DNA of 64,000 nucleotides from Lachnospiraceae bacterium FE2018 (GTDB lineage Bacteria > Bacillota > Clostridia > Lachnospirales > Lachnospiraceae): the NCBI GenBank assembly GCA_000702845.1, contig JNKK01000007.1:27901-91900 (forward strand), read 5' to 3'. This document shows positions 34,319 through 43,612 of the stretch, one piece after another (position 1 is the stretch's first letter; every line of letters starts with the position of its first letter). A program made the position numbers and the translations under genes. The notes under the pieces were generated by a model, which was not told the DNA's origin, did not search any database, and saw nothing but the letters and a program-made list of their open reading frames with translations.

Positions 34319-35179
34319 ATGGCGGAGATATGGAGAGGACTGCCGGTAGCCAGAGCGCTTACGGAACAGTTGATCGGCAGAAGAGAAAAACTGGAAGAGA
34401 TGGGTGTGTACCCGACGCTTGCAATTGTACGTTCCGGCGAAAAGGGAGATGACATTGCCTACGAAAATGGCGCAATCAAGCGATGTGAAAAAATCGGAAT
34501 CCAGGTGCGGCGTTTCATTTTGCCGGCGGATTGTTCCGAGGAACAGCTGCTGAACGTGATCCGTGAGATCAATATGGATCCGACCATTCACGGCTGTCTT
34601 CTGTTCCGTCCGATGCAGGACCGCACGATTCAGGCGAAGGCCTGTGAACTACTGGATCCTGATAAGGATTCAGATGGAATGACCCCGCATTCTCTTGCGG
34701 CGGTGTTTACCGGAAAGGGAAGCGGATATGCTCCGTGTACTGCGGAAGCATGTATGGAGATATTGGATTATTACGGAGCCGATCTCACGGGAAAACGTGT
34801 CACTGTCATCGGACGCAGCCTGGTTGTCGGAAGACCGGTTTCCATGATGCTGCAGGCGCGCAACGCGACGGTGACAATGTGCCATACGAAGACCCGGGAC
34901 CTTCCGGCTGTCTGTCGCGAAGCGGAAGTGCTGGTCGCGACGGCAGGACGCGCAGAACTGGTCAGAAAAGAATTTCTTTCACCGGGACAGATTGTTATAG
35001 ATGTCGGAATCAACGCGGATGATGACGGAAATTTATTCGGGGATGTCGCATTTGGCGAAGCAGAAGAGATTGTCAGTGCAATTACACCGGTGCCGGGCGG
35101 CGTCGGTTCTGTTACGACCGCTGTACTGGCAAAGCATGTGATTATGACGGCTGAAAAAATGGCCGGTATGACACGATGA
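34319..35179 (+). CDS. folD: Methylene-THF dehydrogenase/methenyl-THF cyclohydrolase
   Basis: A 286-residue bifunctional folate enzyme. The substrate-binding tyrosine/lysine region is atypical: the usual YxxxK appears as YENGAIKRCEKIGI. The C-terminal Rossmann domain has VTVIGRSLVVGRPVSMML, and the end has ITPVPGGVGSVTTAVL, a FolD signature. The alternative lysine spacing may affect the cyclohydrolase half, and an FchA-like cyclohydrolase is next door. It overlaps folC by four bases (ATGA), so they are co-translated. Confidence 0.92.
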   Translation: MAEIWRGLPVARALTEQLIGRREKLEEMGVYPTLAIVRSGEKGDDIAYENGAIKRCEKIGIQVRRFILPADCSEEQLLNVIREINMDPTIHGCLLFRPMQDRTIQAKACELLDPDKDSDGMTPHSLAAVFTGKGSGYAPCTAEACMEILDYYGADLTGKRVTVIGRSLVVGRPVSMMLQARNATVTMCHTKTRDLPAVCREAEVLVATAGRAELVRKEFLSPGQIVIDVGINADDDGNLFGDVAFGEAEEIVSAITPVPGGVGSVTTAVLAKHVIMTAEKMAGMTR

Positions 35180-36528
35180 ATTATCAGGAGGCCATGCAGT
35201 TTGTCAGGGCAGCGGATGCACTGGGCTGCACACCGGGACTTTCGCGTGTGACAGAGCTTCTGGACAGGCTGGGAAACCCGCAGAACCGGCTGCGGTGCAT
35301 TCATATTGCCGGAACGAACGGAAAGGGATCAACGGCAGCCATGCTGGCATCTGTTCTGAAGGCGGCGGGTTACCGGACAGGTCTGTATACGACACCGCAT
35401 CTGACCAGCTACAGAGAGCGTATTATGGTGGACGGAGAGCAGATTTCTGAGCAGGATTTCTGCCTTGCAGCAGAAATTGTCCGCGCTGCGGCAGAAGACA
35501 TGAAAGAAACGCCTTCCGAGTTCGAGCGTTTTACGCCGATGGCCTTTGTGCATTTTTTGAATAAGAAGTGTGAGATTGCAGTGATTGAGACCGGAATGGG
35601 CGGCAGACTGGATGCGACGAATGTCATTGCCCGGCCGGAACTTGATGTGATTGCACATATTGCGATGGATCATACGGAATATCTGGGCGATACCATTGAG
35701 GAGATAGCTGCGGAGAAAGCGGGTATTATCAAACCGGATACCGATGTCGTTCTAATGAAGCAGTCCGGACAGGTTGAACAGATCATCAGAGAGCGGTTTG
35801 AATTATGCAGCCGTTCCCGGATACTGTGTATTACAGATCCGGAACAGATGAATGTCGCCGCGTACAGTCTCGAAGGGTTTCATTTTTCCTATCGCGGCAG
35901 AAAGAATCTGTTTCTTCCGATGGCAGGTGTTTTTCAGCAGCAAAATGTCATGCTGGTACTCGACGCAGTCGATCTTCTCTGCCGGAAAGGGTGGAATATT
36001 CCGGATGAAGCGATCCGGACAGGACTAAAGCAGGTCAGCTGGCCCGCGCGCTTTGAGATTCTGCAGAAACAGCCGCTTGTTCTTTTGGACGGTGCACACA
36101 ATGCAGACGGCATGCGGGCACTTACAGAAACACTGAAATCCCTGCTTCCTGACAGAAAACCCATAATCGTAATGGGGGTTCTGGCGGATAAGGAGTATCA
36201 TGAAATGCTTTCCATGGTCCTGCCGCTTGCGGGAACATTCATTGCATCGGCGCCGGATCAGATTCGTGCGCTTCCTGCAGAAAGACTGGCGGAAGAAGCG
36301 CGCAAGTGCCTGCAGGATATTACCATGGAACAGGGTGTATCATGCAGCACCGGAGTGCATGACAATCAGTCAGAAATCATCTCTGTTGTCTGCGGCGGGA
36401 CGATACAGGATAGTCTGAAGCTTGCCTGTAGTTTATGCCCGCCGGACGGTGTTATATGCATCGCCGGATCTTTATATCAGGCCGGAGAGGCGCGCCGTTT
36501 TTTTAAGGAATCAAAAATGTCTGCCTAA
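35176..36528 (+). CDS. folC: Folylpolyglutamate/dihydrofolate synthase
   Basis: A 450-residue Mur-ligase-like enzyme that adds glutamates to folates, retaining them in the cell. The P-loop GTNGKGSTAAML is at about residues 44-55, with TTPHLTSYRERI and ETGMGGRLDATN following. The C-terminal ligase domain carries LLDGAHNADGMRAL. Size normal. It is coupled to folD and followed 25 bases later by the folate transporter folT. Confidence 0.95.
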   Translation: MNYQEAMQFVRAADALGCTPGLSRVTELLDRLGNPQNRLRCIHIAGTNGKGSTAAMLASVLKAAGYRTGLYTTPHLTSYRERIMVDGEQISEQDFCLAAEIVRAAAEDMKETPSEFERFTPMAFVHFLNKKCEIAVIETGMGGRLDATNVIARPELDVIAHIAMDHTEYLGDTIEEIAAEKAGIIKPDTDVVLMKQSGQVEQIIRERFELCSRSRILCITDPEQMNVAAYSLEGFHFSYRGRKNLFLPMAGVFQQQNVMLVLDAVDLLCRKGWNIPDEAIRTGLKQVSWPARFEILQKQPLVLLDGAHNADGMRALTETLKSLLPDRKPIIVMGVLADKEYHEMLSMVLPLAGTFIASAPDQIRALPAERLAEEARKCLQDITMEQGVSCSTGVHDNQSEIISVVCGGTIQDSLKLACSLCPPDGVICIAGSLYQAGEARRFFKESKMSA

Positions 36529-36553
36529 GCAGTTTTACAAAGGAGAAAAAGAC

Positions 36554-37069
36554 ATGAAGATCACGACTCGTCAGCTGGTAATCATGGGTACTATGATCGC
36601 GCTGGAAGTAATCCTGTCACGTTTTCTGTCGATCAGCGCATGGAATATCAAGATCGGATTCGCATTTGTACCGGTTGTAATCACGGCAATCCTGTATGGT
36701 GCGGTATCTGCCGGCATCGTCGGAGCTGCTGCGGATTTTATCGGTGCCATTCTGTTTCCGATCGGCGCTTATTTTCCGGGATTTACACTGACGGCATTCC
36801 TGACCGGTCTGGTTTTTGGATTTTTCCTGCATAAGCAGCAGACGCTTCCGCGCATTGCCGCTGCCGTTCTTATCAATCAGATGATTCTGGGACTCCTGCT
36901 TAATACCTTCTGGATCTCAGTGTTGTACGGATCTGATTTCCGCACGTTGTTTGCCGTGCGCGGCGTACAGGCACTGATTCTCACAGCGGTACAGATCGCA
37001 GGTATCATTCTGATCCGTCAGGCAATGACGGAAGGGCTGCGAAAGCAGGCAGTTCGGAGCAATTCCTGA
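36554..37069 (+). CDS. folT: Folate ECF transporter S component
   Basis: A 171-residue membrane protein with about six hydrophobic helices. The N-terminal ALEVILSRFLSISAWNIKIGFAFVP segment is typical of FolT, the substrate-binding subunit of the energy-coupling-factor transporter. It needs the shared EcfA/A'/T module, which is not in this window. Start at the ATG following AGGAGAAAAAG. Its position at the end of the fhs-folC operon supports folate as substrate. Confidence 0.88.
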   Translation: MKITTRQLVIMGTMIALEVILSRFLSISAWNIKIGFAFVPVVITAILYGAVSAGIVGAAADFIGAILFPIGAYFPGFTLTAFLTGLVFGFFLHKQQTLPRIAAAVLINQMILGLLLNTFWISVLYGSDFRTLFAVRGVQALILTAVQIAGIILIRQAMTEGLRKQAVRSNS

Positions 37070-37073
37070 GAGT

Positions 37074-37107
37074 TAAAAAAAAGCAGGTCATCTGACCTGC
37101 TTTTTTG
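37074..37107. terminator. Bidirectional terminator after folT
   Basis: A perfect 10-bp stem AAGCAGGTCA/TGACCTGCTT (37081-37090 with 37093-37102), with A8 before and TTTTTT after. Confidence 0.95.
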
Positions 37108-37119
37108 CTGTGGAAAAAA

Positions 37120-38757
37120 TCATCCCTTATTCTGTTCTTCGACAAGTCTGCCGCCGCAGTATTGTTCGCGCAGTTTCGGCTTCTCAATCTTTCCGGTCGC
37201 GTTGCGCGGTACGTTTGCGAAGATGACCTTGCGCGGCCGTTTGTAGCGCGGCAGTTTGGTGCAGAAGTTGTTGAATTCGTCCTCCGTCAGGGTCATGCCT
37301 TCCTTAACCTGTACGATCGCAGTGGCGATCTCTCCGAGACGCTTGTCCGGTGTGCCGATGACGGCAACATCGTGAATCTTCAGATTGGAAGCCAGGAATG
37401 CCTCGATCTGAACCGGATAGAGGTTTTCACCGCCGGAAATGATGACATCTTTCTTGCGGTCGACGAGGAAATAGAATCCGTCTTCGTCGCGTTTTGCCAT
37501 ATCTCCAGTGTGGAGCCAGCCGTCAATCAGCGTTTCGGCAGTGGCTTTCGGGTCATGATAATATTCAACCATGACACCGGGACCCTTTACACAGAGCTCG
37601 CCGACAACTTCGGGTTCAGAAATATCATTACCTTCTTCATCAACAATCTTTGCTTTCCAGCCGAAGCCCGGCAGACCGATTGCGCCGACTTTGTCAACAT
37701 GATCCATACCGAGATGAACGCATCCGGGCCCGGTGGATTCGGAAAGACCGTAGTTGGTGTCATATTTATGATGCGGGAAGTACTCCAGCCAGTGCTTGAT
37801 CAGACTCGGCGGAACCGGCTGCGCGCCGATGTGCATCAGGCGCCACTGGCTCAGCTTGTAATCATCGATGTGCAGCTCGCCGGAATCAAGCGCAGCCAGA
37901 ATATCCTGTGCCCACGGAACCAGCAGCCATACGATGGTACAGTGTTCGCGGGAGACCGCGCGGAAAATAGATTTCGGTCGGTTGCCTTTCAGCAGTACAG
38001 CCTTGCTTCCGGTGTAGAGGGATCCGAACCAGTGCATCTTTGCGCCGGTGTGATACAGCGGCGGAATGCAGAGGAAGGTGTCATCATGCGTTGTTTCGTG
38101 GTGTGTCGCCTCCATGCGGGCTGACTGGGAGAGCGCCTGGTGACGCAGCAGAATCGCCTTCGGAAATCCGGTAGTACCCGAAGAGAAGTAAATCGCCGCG
38201 TAGTCATCGTCCTCAATCAGCACCTTCGGTGCAATACTCGAACAGTTGGCCGCGGATTCCTGATAGTCTTCCGCAAAATACGGGCAGGAATTGCCGACGT
38301 AGAGCAGCAGACATTCTCTGCCGAGATCACCTTCAATCTGTTCTACACGACCGATAAACTCTTCGCCGAAGAAGAGAACGTCGACATCCGCAAGTTTTGC
38401 GCAGTAATCAATTTCATCCGCGGTATAACGGAAATTCATTGGTACGGCGATGGCACCGCATTTCAGAACGCCGAAATAGATCGGCAGCCATTCCAGTGAA
38501 TTCATCAGAAGAATTGCTACTTTCTGACCTTTTTTGATTCCCTTCTTGATCAAAAGATTTGCGACGCGGTTTGCTTTCTCGTCAAATACCGCCCAGGTGA
38601 TCTCACGCCGGTAATAGGTGTTGGAGGTCGACTGGATCAGTTCGTATTCTTTCCATGTGACGCGCTGCGGCTCAGTGATTTCCGGGTTGATCTCCACCAG
38701 CGCGACTTCATCGCTGTACAGTTTGCTGTTGCGTTCCAGTAAATCTGTGATTGGCAT
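37120..38757 (-). CDS. Class I adenylate-forming acyl-CoA synthetase
   Basis: A 545-residue AMP-dependent CoA ligase. The AMP-binding loop YFSSGTTGFPKA (about 190) is followed by the adenine motif YGLSESTGPG, the GWLHTGDMAKRDEDGFYFLVDRKKD hinge, and the catalytic lysine in ATGKIEKPKLRE near the C-terminus. An insertion near residues 30-60 (TWKEYELIQSTSNTYYRRE) is unusual. The substrate is unknown; medium- or aryl-chain acids are typical. It is alone on the minus strand next to the aryl-pyruvate genes iorAB-paaK. Confidence 0.88.
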   Translation of the reverse strand: MPITDLLERNSKLYSDEVALVEINPEITEPQRVTWKEYELIQSTSNTYYRREITWAVFDEKANRVANLLIKKGIKKGQKVAILLMNSLEWLPIYFGVLKCGAIAVPMNFRYTADEIDYCAKLADVDVLFFGEEFIGRVEQIEGDLGRECLLLYVGNSCPYFAEDYQESAANCSSIAPKVLIEDDDYAAIYFSSGTTGFPKAILLRHQALSQSARMEATHHETTHDDTFLCIPPLYHTGAKMHWFGSLYTGSKAVLLKGNRPKSIFRAVSREHCTIVWLLVPWAQDILAALDSGELHIDDYKLSQWRLMHIGAQPVPPSLIKHWLEYFPHHKYDTNYGLSESTGPGCVHLGMDHVDKVGAIGLPGFGWKAKIVDEEGNDISEPEVVGELCVKGPGVMVEYYHDPKATAETLIDGWLHTGDMAKRDEDGFYFLVDRKKDVIISGGENLYPVQIEAFLASNLKIHDVAVIGTPDKRLGEIATAIVQVKEGMTLTEDEFNNFCTKLPRYKRPRKVIFANVPRNATGKIEKPKLREQYCGGRLVEEQNKG

Positions 38758-38961
38758 GACAGGGTTCCTTCCTTGCTTTTTTTCAGTTTATATCAGTAAC
38801 ATGGCATTTGAAGCCGAAACAAAATGGTTTCGCGCGTTAAATCATAACGCTTTAAACCACTAAATCAGAATAGTCGATTTTTAGAGAAATGTCAAGATAT
38901 CCATCAATTCATCCAGCGCAGAACGGTGTGGATTTCTTGTGAACCACATAACTGCATGATG

Positions 38962-38990
38962 TTGACAGAGACCGGCAGGACGATTATTCT
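38962..38990 (+). promoter_or_regulatory. Candidate promoter of the PH/zinc-ribbon gene
   Basis: TTGACA (38962-38967), 17-bp spacer, TATTCT (38985-38990). It is the only clear element in the 301-base gap 38758-39058, which otherwise holds AT-rich sequence and the unlocated promoter of the minus-strand ligase. Confidence 0.5.
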
Positions 38991-39058
38991 TTTTTATAGT
39001 TCTGAAACAGTTATTGTTTTTGAAATACTGATGATACGATTAGCGGGGCAGAATAAAA

Positions 39059-39622
39059 ATGAGCACAGGAATGCAGCTAAATCCGGACGAAAGTGTTGTT
39101 AAGAAAACCGGTGAGATCGGATATGGCACCGGTCTGTCGAAGAAAAATGAACTGATCCTGACAAATCAGAGGATTATTCTGATCAGGAAGAATGTATTTG
39201 GAAAAACGAAGGATGTGGTTTCTTTTCCATTATCTGAGATTGTCATCTCCAATCAGCAGGCACAGGTGATGCCGGGAAAAAAAGACATTGTCACACCAAC
39301 ACTGGACGTATATTTTCGATCAGGCATGGAGAGCTTTATCTTTACATGGGAAGACGAAGTAAAAGAATGGGCTGACTGTATCAATACCATGCTGACCGGT
39401 CAGCCGGGCAGATTCAAAACCGGTGACTGGATGGAAGAGATCGAAGAATTCGCGGAGAGTTTTGCCGGTGCAGCGGAAAAAGTACGAAAAGCATTTGGGA
39501 TCAGGTCAACTGAACAGGTGTCCTGCAGCTGCCCTTCATGCGGCGCATCGCTGACTGGAACGAAAGGAGAAACCGTCCGGTGCGGTTACTGCGGCAGCTA
39601 TCACACATTGCCGTCAGCATAA
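39059..39622 (+). CDS. PH/GRAM-like protein with C-terminal zinc ribbon
   Basis: A 187-residue protein of no named family. Residues 1-115 have the strand pattern of bacterial PH or GRAM domains (SKKNELILTNQRIILIRKNVFGKTKDVVSFPLSEI, then LDVYFRSGMESFIFTWEDEVKEWADCI). A helical linker (125-155) leads to a zinc ribbon CPSCGASL...CGYCGS. This layout suggests a soluble adaptor; the target is unknown. The start codon has a weak site, GCGGGGCAG. Confidence 0.7.
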   Translation: MSTGMQLNPDESVVKKTGEIGYGTGLSKKNELILTNQRIILIRKNVFGKTKDVVSFPLSEIVISNQQAQVMPGKKDIVTPTLDVYFRSGMESFIFTWEDEVKEWADCINTMLTGQPGRFKTGDWMEEIEEFAESFAGAAEKVRKAFGIRSTEQVSCSCPSCGASLTGTKGETVRCGYCGSYHTLPSA

Positions 39623-39822
39623 CGCATCACTTTTCTTTACTTTGCCGCTTTATTGTGATAAACTTACATGGTTATAGAATTGTTGATTATAGTCTGGCAA
39701 TTTATGAGATGAGACGGGGTGCCGGAAGAAGTGGATTTCCATCAGGACATTTGCTGCCGGTCAGTTCATCAGTAAGAACAGAAGCAGATGCCGGACAGAT
39801 TTAAGCAGGAGGAAGAGGCAGA

Positions 39823-41550
39823 ATGAAACAACTGATGTTGGGCAACAAGGCTGTTGCCAGAGGACTGTACGAGGCAGGATGCTGTTTTGTTTCCAGTTAT
39901 CCGGGAACGCCCAGTACAGAGGTTACGGAAGAAGCTGCAAAATACGATGAGATTTACTGCGAGTGGGCGCCGAACGAGAAGGTGGCCATGGAAGCGGCAT
40001 TCGGTGCCTGTCTTGCGGGCAGGCGTTCGTTCTGCGGCATGAAGCATGTCGGTCTGAACGTTGCGGCTGATCCTCTTTATACGATGTCTTATACCGGTGT
40101 AAATGCCGGCATGGTAATAGTTGTAGCAGATGACGCGGGAATGCATTCCTCTCAGAATGAACAGGATTCCAGACACCATGCGATCGCATCCAAGGTGCCG
40201 ATGCTGGAGCCGGCGGATTCCGCGGAATCACTGGCGTTCGCGAAGCTGGCCTATGAACTTTCCGAAGAATACGATACGCCGGTTATTCTGAAGATGTGCA
40301 CACGCGTCGCGCATTCCCAGTCTGTCGTCGAGACGAGTGACCGCGTCGTCCCGGAGCGGAAGGCATATGAGAAGAATATTCCGAAGTATGTCATGATGCC
40401 GGGCAATGCAAAACGCCGCCATCCGTTTGTAGAGGAACGCACAAAGAAGCTGGCTGCATGGGCGGAGACAGCACCGGTTAACCGTGTGGAGATGGGCGGA
40501 ACAGAGATGGGTATCATTACCTCATCTACCTCCTATCAGTATGTAAAAGAAGTATTTGGCGACAGTGTTTCTGTGCTGAAACTCGGCATGGTGAATCCGC
40601 TTCCGGAGAAGCTGATCAGAGACTTTGCGGAAAAAGTTGACAAACTCGTTGTCGTGGAAGAACTGGATCCGATCATTGAGAATCACTGCAGAGCGCTTGG
40701 TCTGGAGGTTTCCGGCAAGGATGTCCTTCCGATGATTGATGAATTTTCACAGAATCTGATCGCAAAGGCGCTCGGAAAAGAGCCGCATACCGGACGGAAA
40801 CTCGACGAGCAGATTCCGATGCGTCCGCCTGTTATGTGTGCCGGATGTCCGCATCGCGGTCTGTTCTATACACTGAATAAGAATAAATGCACCGTACTTG
40901 GTGATATCGGCTGCTATACACTCGGCGCAGTGGCACCGCTTTCCGCAATCGACATGACGCTCTGTATGGGTGGCTCTGTCAGCGCGATTCACGGCTTCAA
41001 CAAGGCCGGAGAGGGCGAGAATGAAGGAAAGACAGTTGCTGTCATCGGTGATTCCACCTTTATGCATTCCGGTATGACCGGACTCGCGAATATTGCATAC
41101 AACCAGTCAAATTCGACGGTTATCATTCTGGACAACTCGATCACAGGTATGACCGGACATCAGCAGAATCCGACGACCGGTTACAACATCAAGGGTGATC
41201 CGGCAGGAAAGATTGATCTGGAAGCACTCTGCAAAGCAATGGGATTCAACCGCGTCCGCGTCGTTGATCCGTATAATCTGGCAGAATGTGATGCGGCGAT
41301 CAAAGAAGAACTGGCAGTCGAAGAGCCGTCTGTCATCATCTCCAGAAGACCGTGTGCACTTCTGAAATATGTGAAACACAACACACCGCTTGCAGTTAAC
41401 CGCGATAAGTGCGTCGGCTGCAAATCCTGCATGCGCATCGGCTGTCCGGCAATTTCAATCAAGGACGGAAAAGCGAATGTGGACCAGACACTGTGTGTCG
41501 GCTGTGACGTGTGTACGCAGATGTGTAAGTTTGATGCGTTTGAAAGATGA
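39823..41550 (+). CDS. iorA: Indolepyruvate:ferredoxin oxidoreductase, alpha subunit
   Basis: A 575-residue fused thiamine diphosphate enzyme subunit. The N-terminal pyrimidine domain (SSYPGTPSTEVTE, PNEKVAMEAAFGA) is followed by domain II, then the thiamine diphosphate domain (MCAGCPHRGLFY, LGDIGCYTLG, VIGDSTFMHSGMTGL). The C-terminus carries two [4Fe-4S] motifs (CVGCKSCMRIGCP and CVGCDVCTQMCKF). It oxidises aryl-pyruvates (from Trp, Phe, Tyr) to aryl-acetyl-CoA with ferredoxin reduction. It is followed by iorB after a long hairpin. AGGAGGAAGAGG precedes the ATG. Confidence 0.95.
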   Translation: MKQLMLGNKAVARGLYEAGCCFVSSYPGTPSTEVTEEAAKYDEIYCEWAPNEKVAMEAAFGACLAGRRSFCGMKHVGLNVAADPLYTMSYTGVNAGMVIVVADDAGMHSSQNEQDSRHHAIASKVPMLEPADSAESLAFAKLAYELSEEYDTPVILKMCTRVAHSQSVVETSDRVVPERKAYEKNIPKYVMMPGNAKRRHPFVEERTKKLAAWAETAPVNRVEMGGTEMGIITSSTSYQYVKEVFGDSVSVLKLGMVNPLPEKLIRDFAEKVDKLVVVEELDPIIENHCRALGLEVSGKDVLPMIDEFSQNLIAKALGKEPHTGRKLDEQIPMRPPVMCAGCPHRGLFYTLNKNKCTVLGDIGCYTLGAVAPLSAIDMTLCMGGSVSAIHGFNKAGEGENEGKTVAVIGDSTFMHSGMTGLANIAYNQSNSTVIILDNSITGMTGHQQNPTTGYNIKGDPAGKIDLEALCKAMGFNRVRVVDPYNLAECDAAIKEELAVEEPSVIISRRPCALLKYVKHNTPLAVNRDKCVGCKSCMRIGCPAISIKDGKANVDQTLCVGCDVCTQMCKFDAFER

Positions 41551-41560
41551 GTGGTGGGAA

Positions 41561-41614
41561 ATTTATAGTTGTCTCCCTGCTCAGGTGGAATTCGCAGGAG
41601 AGATAACTATAAAT
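41561..41614 (+). promoter_or_regulatory. Intercistronic hairpin between iorA and iorB
   Basis: A 20-bp stem (41561-41580 with 41594-41614, one bulge and one G-T pair), 13-base loop, no T-run after it. It occupies most of the gap between the two subunit genes. It may stabilise the iorA 3' end or set the subunit ratio. Confidence 0.7.
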
Positions 41615-41636
41615 CTCCCTGTGTGGAGGATATAAT

Positions 41637-42209
41637 ATGGAAACAAAAAATGTTATGATCGTGGGTGTCGGCGGTCAGGGATCACTTCTGGCGAGCAAAC
41701 TGCTCGGCCAGCTGCTTCTGGATGCCGGCTATGATGTGAAGGTTTCTGAGGTACACGGAATGTCGCAGCGCGGCGGAAGTGTTGTCACTTATGTGCGGTA
41801 CGGCGACCGCGTCGCCTCGCCGGTGATTGATGAGGGTGAGGCGGATTACATTGTCTCCTTTGAATTGCTCGAGGCGGCCAGATGGCTCTCGTTCCTGAAG
41901 CCGGACGGCCAGATCGTCACCAATATTCAGCAGGTTGATCCGATGCCGGTGATCACGGGCGCAATGGAATATCCGGAAAATCTGGTGGATAAGATGAAGG
42001 CGACCGGCGCAAAGGTAGATGCGCTTGACTGTCTTGCACTGGCAGAGCAGGCGGGATCTGCAAAGGCTGTCAATCTGGTGCTGATGGGCCGTCTGTCTCA
42101 TTATTTTGACATGCCGGATGAGGCGTGGCAGAAGGCAATCGATACCGTTGTTCCGGAAAAATTCCGCGCCATGAATAAGGTGGCGTTTGAACTTGGAAAG
42201 AATGCATAA
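41637..42209 (+). CDS. iorB: Indolepyruvate:ferredoxin oxidoreductase, beta subunit
   Basis: A 190-residue gamma-family subunit. VMIVGVGGQGSLLASKLLG has the GxGGQG motif, followed by EVHGMSQRGGSVVTYVRYGD, which is typical of IorB. It completes the IorAB heterodimer with the 575-residue alpha subunit. GTGGAGGATATAAT precedes the ATG, and the gene is separated from iorA by a hairpin. A phenylacetate-CoA ligase follows 56 bases later. Confidence 0.95.
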   Translation: METKNVMIVGVGGQGSLLASKLLGQLLLDAGYDVKVSEVHGMSQRGGSVVTYVRYGDRVASPVIDEGEADYIVSFELLEAARWLSFLKPDGQIVTNIQQVDPMPVITGAMEYPENLVDKMKATGAKVDALDCLALAEQAGSAKAVNLVLMGRLSHYFDMPDEAWQKAIDTVVPEKFRAMNKVAFELGKNA

Positions 42210-42265
42210 GCATTTTAAATACAGCAACTCATCGACAACAGCAAAAAAAAGGAGTAACAGGCAGC

Positions 42266-43567
42266 ATGGAACGTTACTATCAGCCTGAGATCGAATGTGC
42301 CTCGCGGGAGGAGATCATTGCGATCCAGAATGAGAAACTTGTTGAACAGGTAAAGCACGTCTGGGAAAATGTGCCTTATTATCGGAAAAAGATGGAAGAG
42401 AAGGGCGTGACACCGGATGACGTCAAGTCAATAGATGATCTGCACAAACTTCCGTTTTTGAGCAAGACGGATCTGCGCGACGCGTATCCATATGGACTGC
42501 TGGGTGTGCCGCTGGAGGACTGTGTCAGAATTCATTCCACATCCGGAACAACCGGGAAGCGTGTTGTAGCATTCTACACACAGGGTGATATTGACATGTG
42601 GGAAGAGTGCTGCGCGCGCGCCATTACTGCAGCCGGCGGAAGCAAAGAGGATGTCTGCCAGATCTCTTATGGTTTCGGGCTGTTTACCGGCGGCGCGGGA
42701 CTGAACGGCGGAAGCCATAAGGTCGGATGCCTGACCATTCCGATGTCTTCGGGTAATACAGAGCGTCAGATCATGTTCATTCAGGATCTGAATGCGACCA
42801 TTCTCTGCTGTACGCCGTCTTATGCGGCATACCTCGGTGAGACCATGAAGGAAATGGGACTTTCGCCGGAAGATATTCCGCTCAAAGCAGGTATTTTCGG
42901 CGCAGAAGCATGGAGCGAGGAGATGCGCCGCGATATCGAGAAGACGCTTGGCATCAAGGCGTTTGATATTTATGGCCTGACAGAGCTGTCCGGACCGGGC
43001 GTCTCATTTGAGTGCTCTGCGCAGAAGGGAATGCATATCAATGAGGATCATTTTATAGCTGAGATCATTGATCCGGATACGGGCGAGGTCCTTCCGGACG
43101 GCACACAGGGCGAACTGGTCTTTACGGCAATTGACAAGAAGGCATTTCCGATGATCCGCTACCGCACCAAAGATATCTGTGTCCTGACACGCGAGAAATG
43201 CAGCTGCGGCCGCACACATGTACGGATGGCGAAACCGCGCGGACGTTCCGATGATATGCTGATCATCCGCGGCGTCAATGTATTCCCGTCGCAGATCGAA
43301 ACCGTACTTATGAATAATGGTTATCCGGCAAACTATCAGATCATCGTAGACCGCGTTAATAATAACGATACCTTTGAGGTACGCGTAGAAATGACTTCTG
43401 AGATGTTTACCGATAACGTCGGTGAAATCATGGAGCGTCAGAAACAGCTGGTAGACGGTCTGAAGTCCATGCTCGGCATCAAGGCGAAAGTCAAACTCGT
43501 TGCGCCGAAGAGCATCGAGCGCAGCGAAGGCAAGGCAGTCCGTGTCATCGATAAGCGTAAGATTTGA
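42266..43567 (+). CDS. paaK: Phenylacetate--CoA ligase
   Basis: A 433-residue AMP-forming aryl-CoA ligase of PaaK type and length. HSTSGTTGKRVVAFY near residue 90 is the P-loop, with IFGAEAWSEEMR, YGLTELSGPGVSFEC, and MLIIRGVNVFPSQIE in the C-terminal domain. In amino-acid fermenters it can run with IorAB to release arylacetate and conserve energy as ATP; in other bacteria it activates phenylacetate. The iorAB context favours the fermentative role, but no kinetics can be read from sequence. AAAAGGAG precedes the ATG. Confidence 0.92.
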   Translation: MERYYQPEIECASREEIIAIQNEKLVEQVKHVWENVPYYRKKMEEKGVTPDDVKSIDDLHKLPFLSKTDLRDAYPYGLLGVPLEDCVRIHSTSGTTGKRVVAFYTQGDIDMWEECCARAITAAGGSKEDVCQISYGFGLFTGGAGLNGGSHKVGCLTIPMSSGNTERQIMFIQDLNATILCCTPSYAAYLGETMKEMGLSPEDIPLKAGIFGAEAWSEEMRRDIEKTLGIKAFDIYGLTELSGPGVSFECSAQKGMHINEDHFIAEIIDPDTGEVLPDGTQGELVFTAIDKKAFPMIRYRTKDICVLTREKCSCGRTHVRMAKPRGRSDDMLIIRGVNVFPSQIETVLMNNGYPANYQIIVDRVNNNDTFEVRVEMTSEMFTDNVGEIMERQKQLVDGLKSMLGIKAKVKLVAPKSIERSEGKAVRVIDKRKI

Positions 43568-43612
43568 CAATCCTGAACAATAAAGAGTTATTTATGAAAG
43601 GAGCGATCAGCC

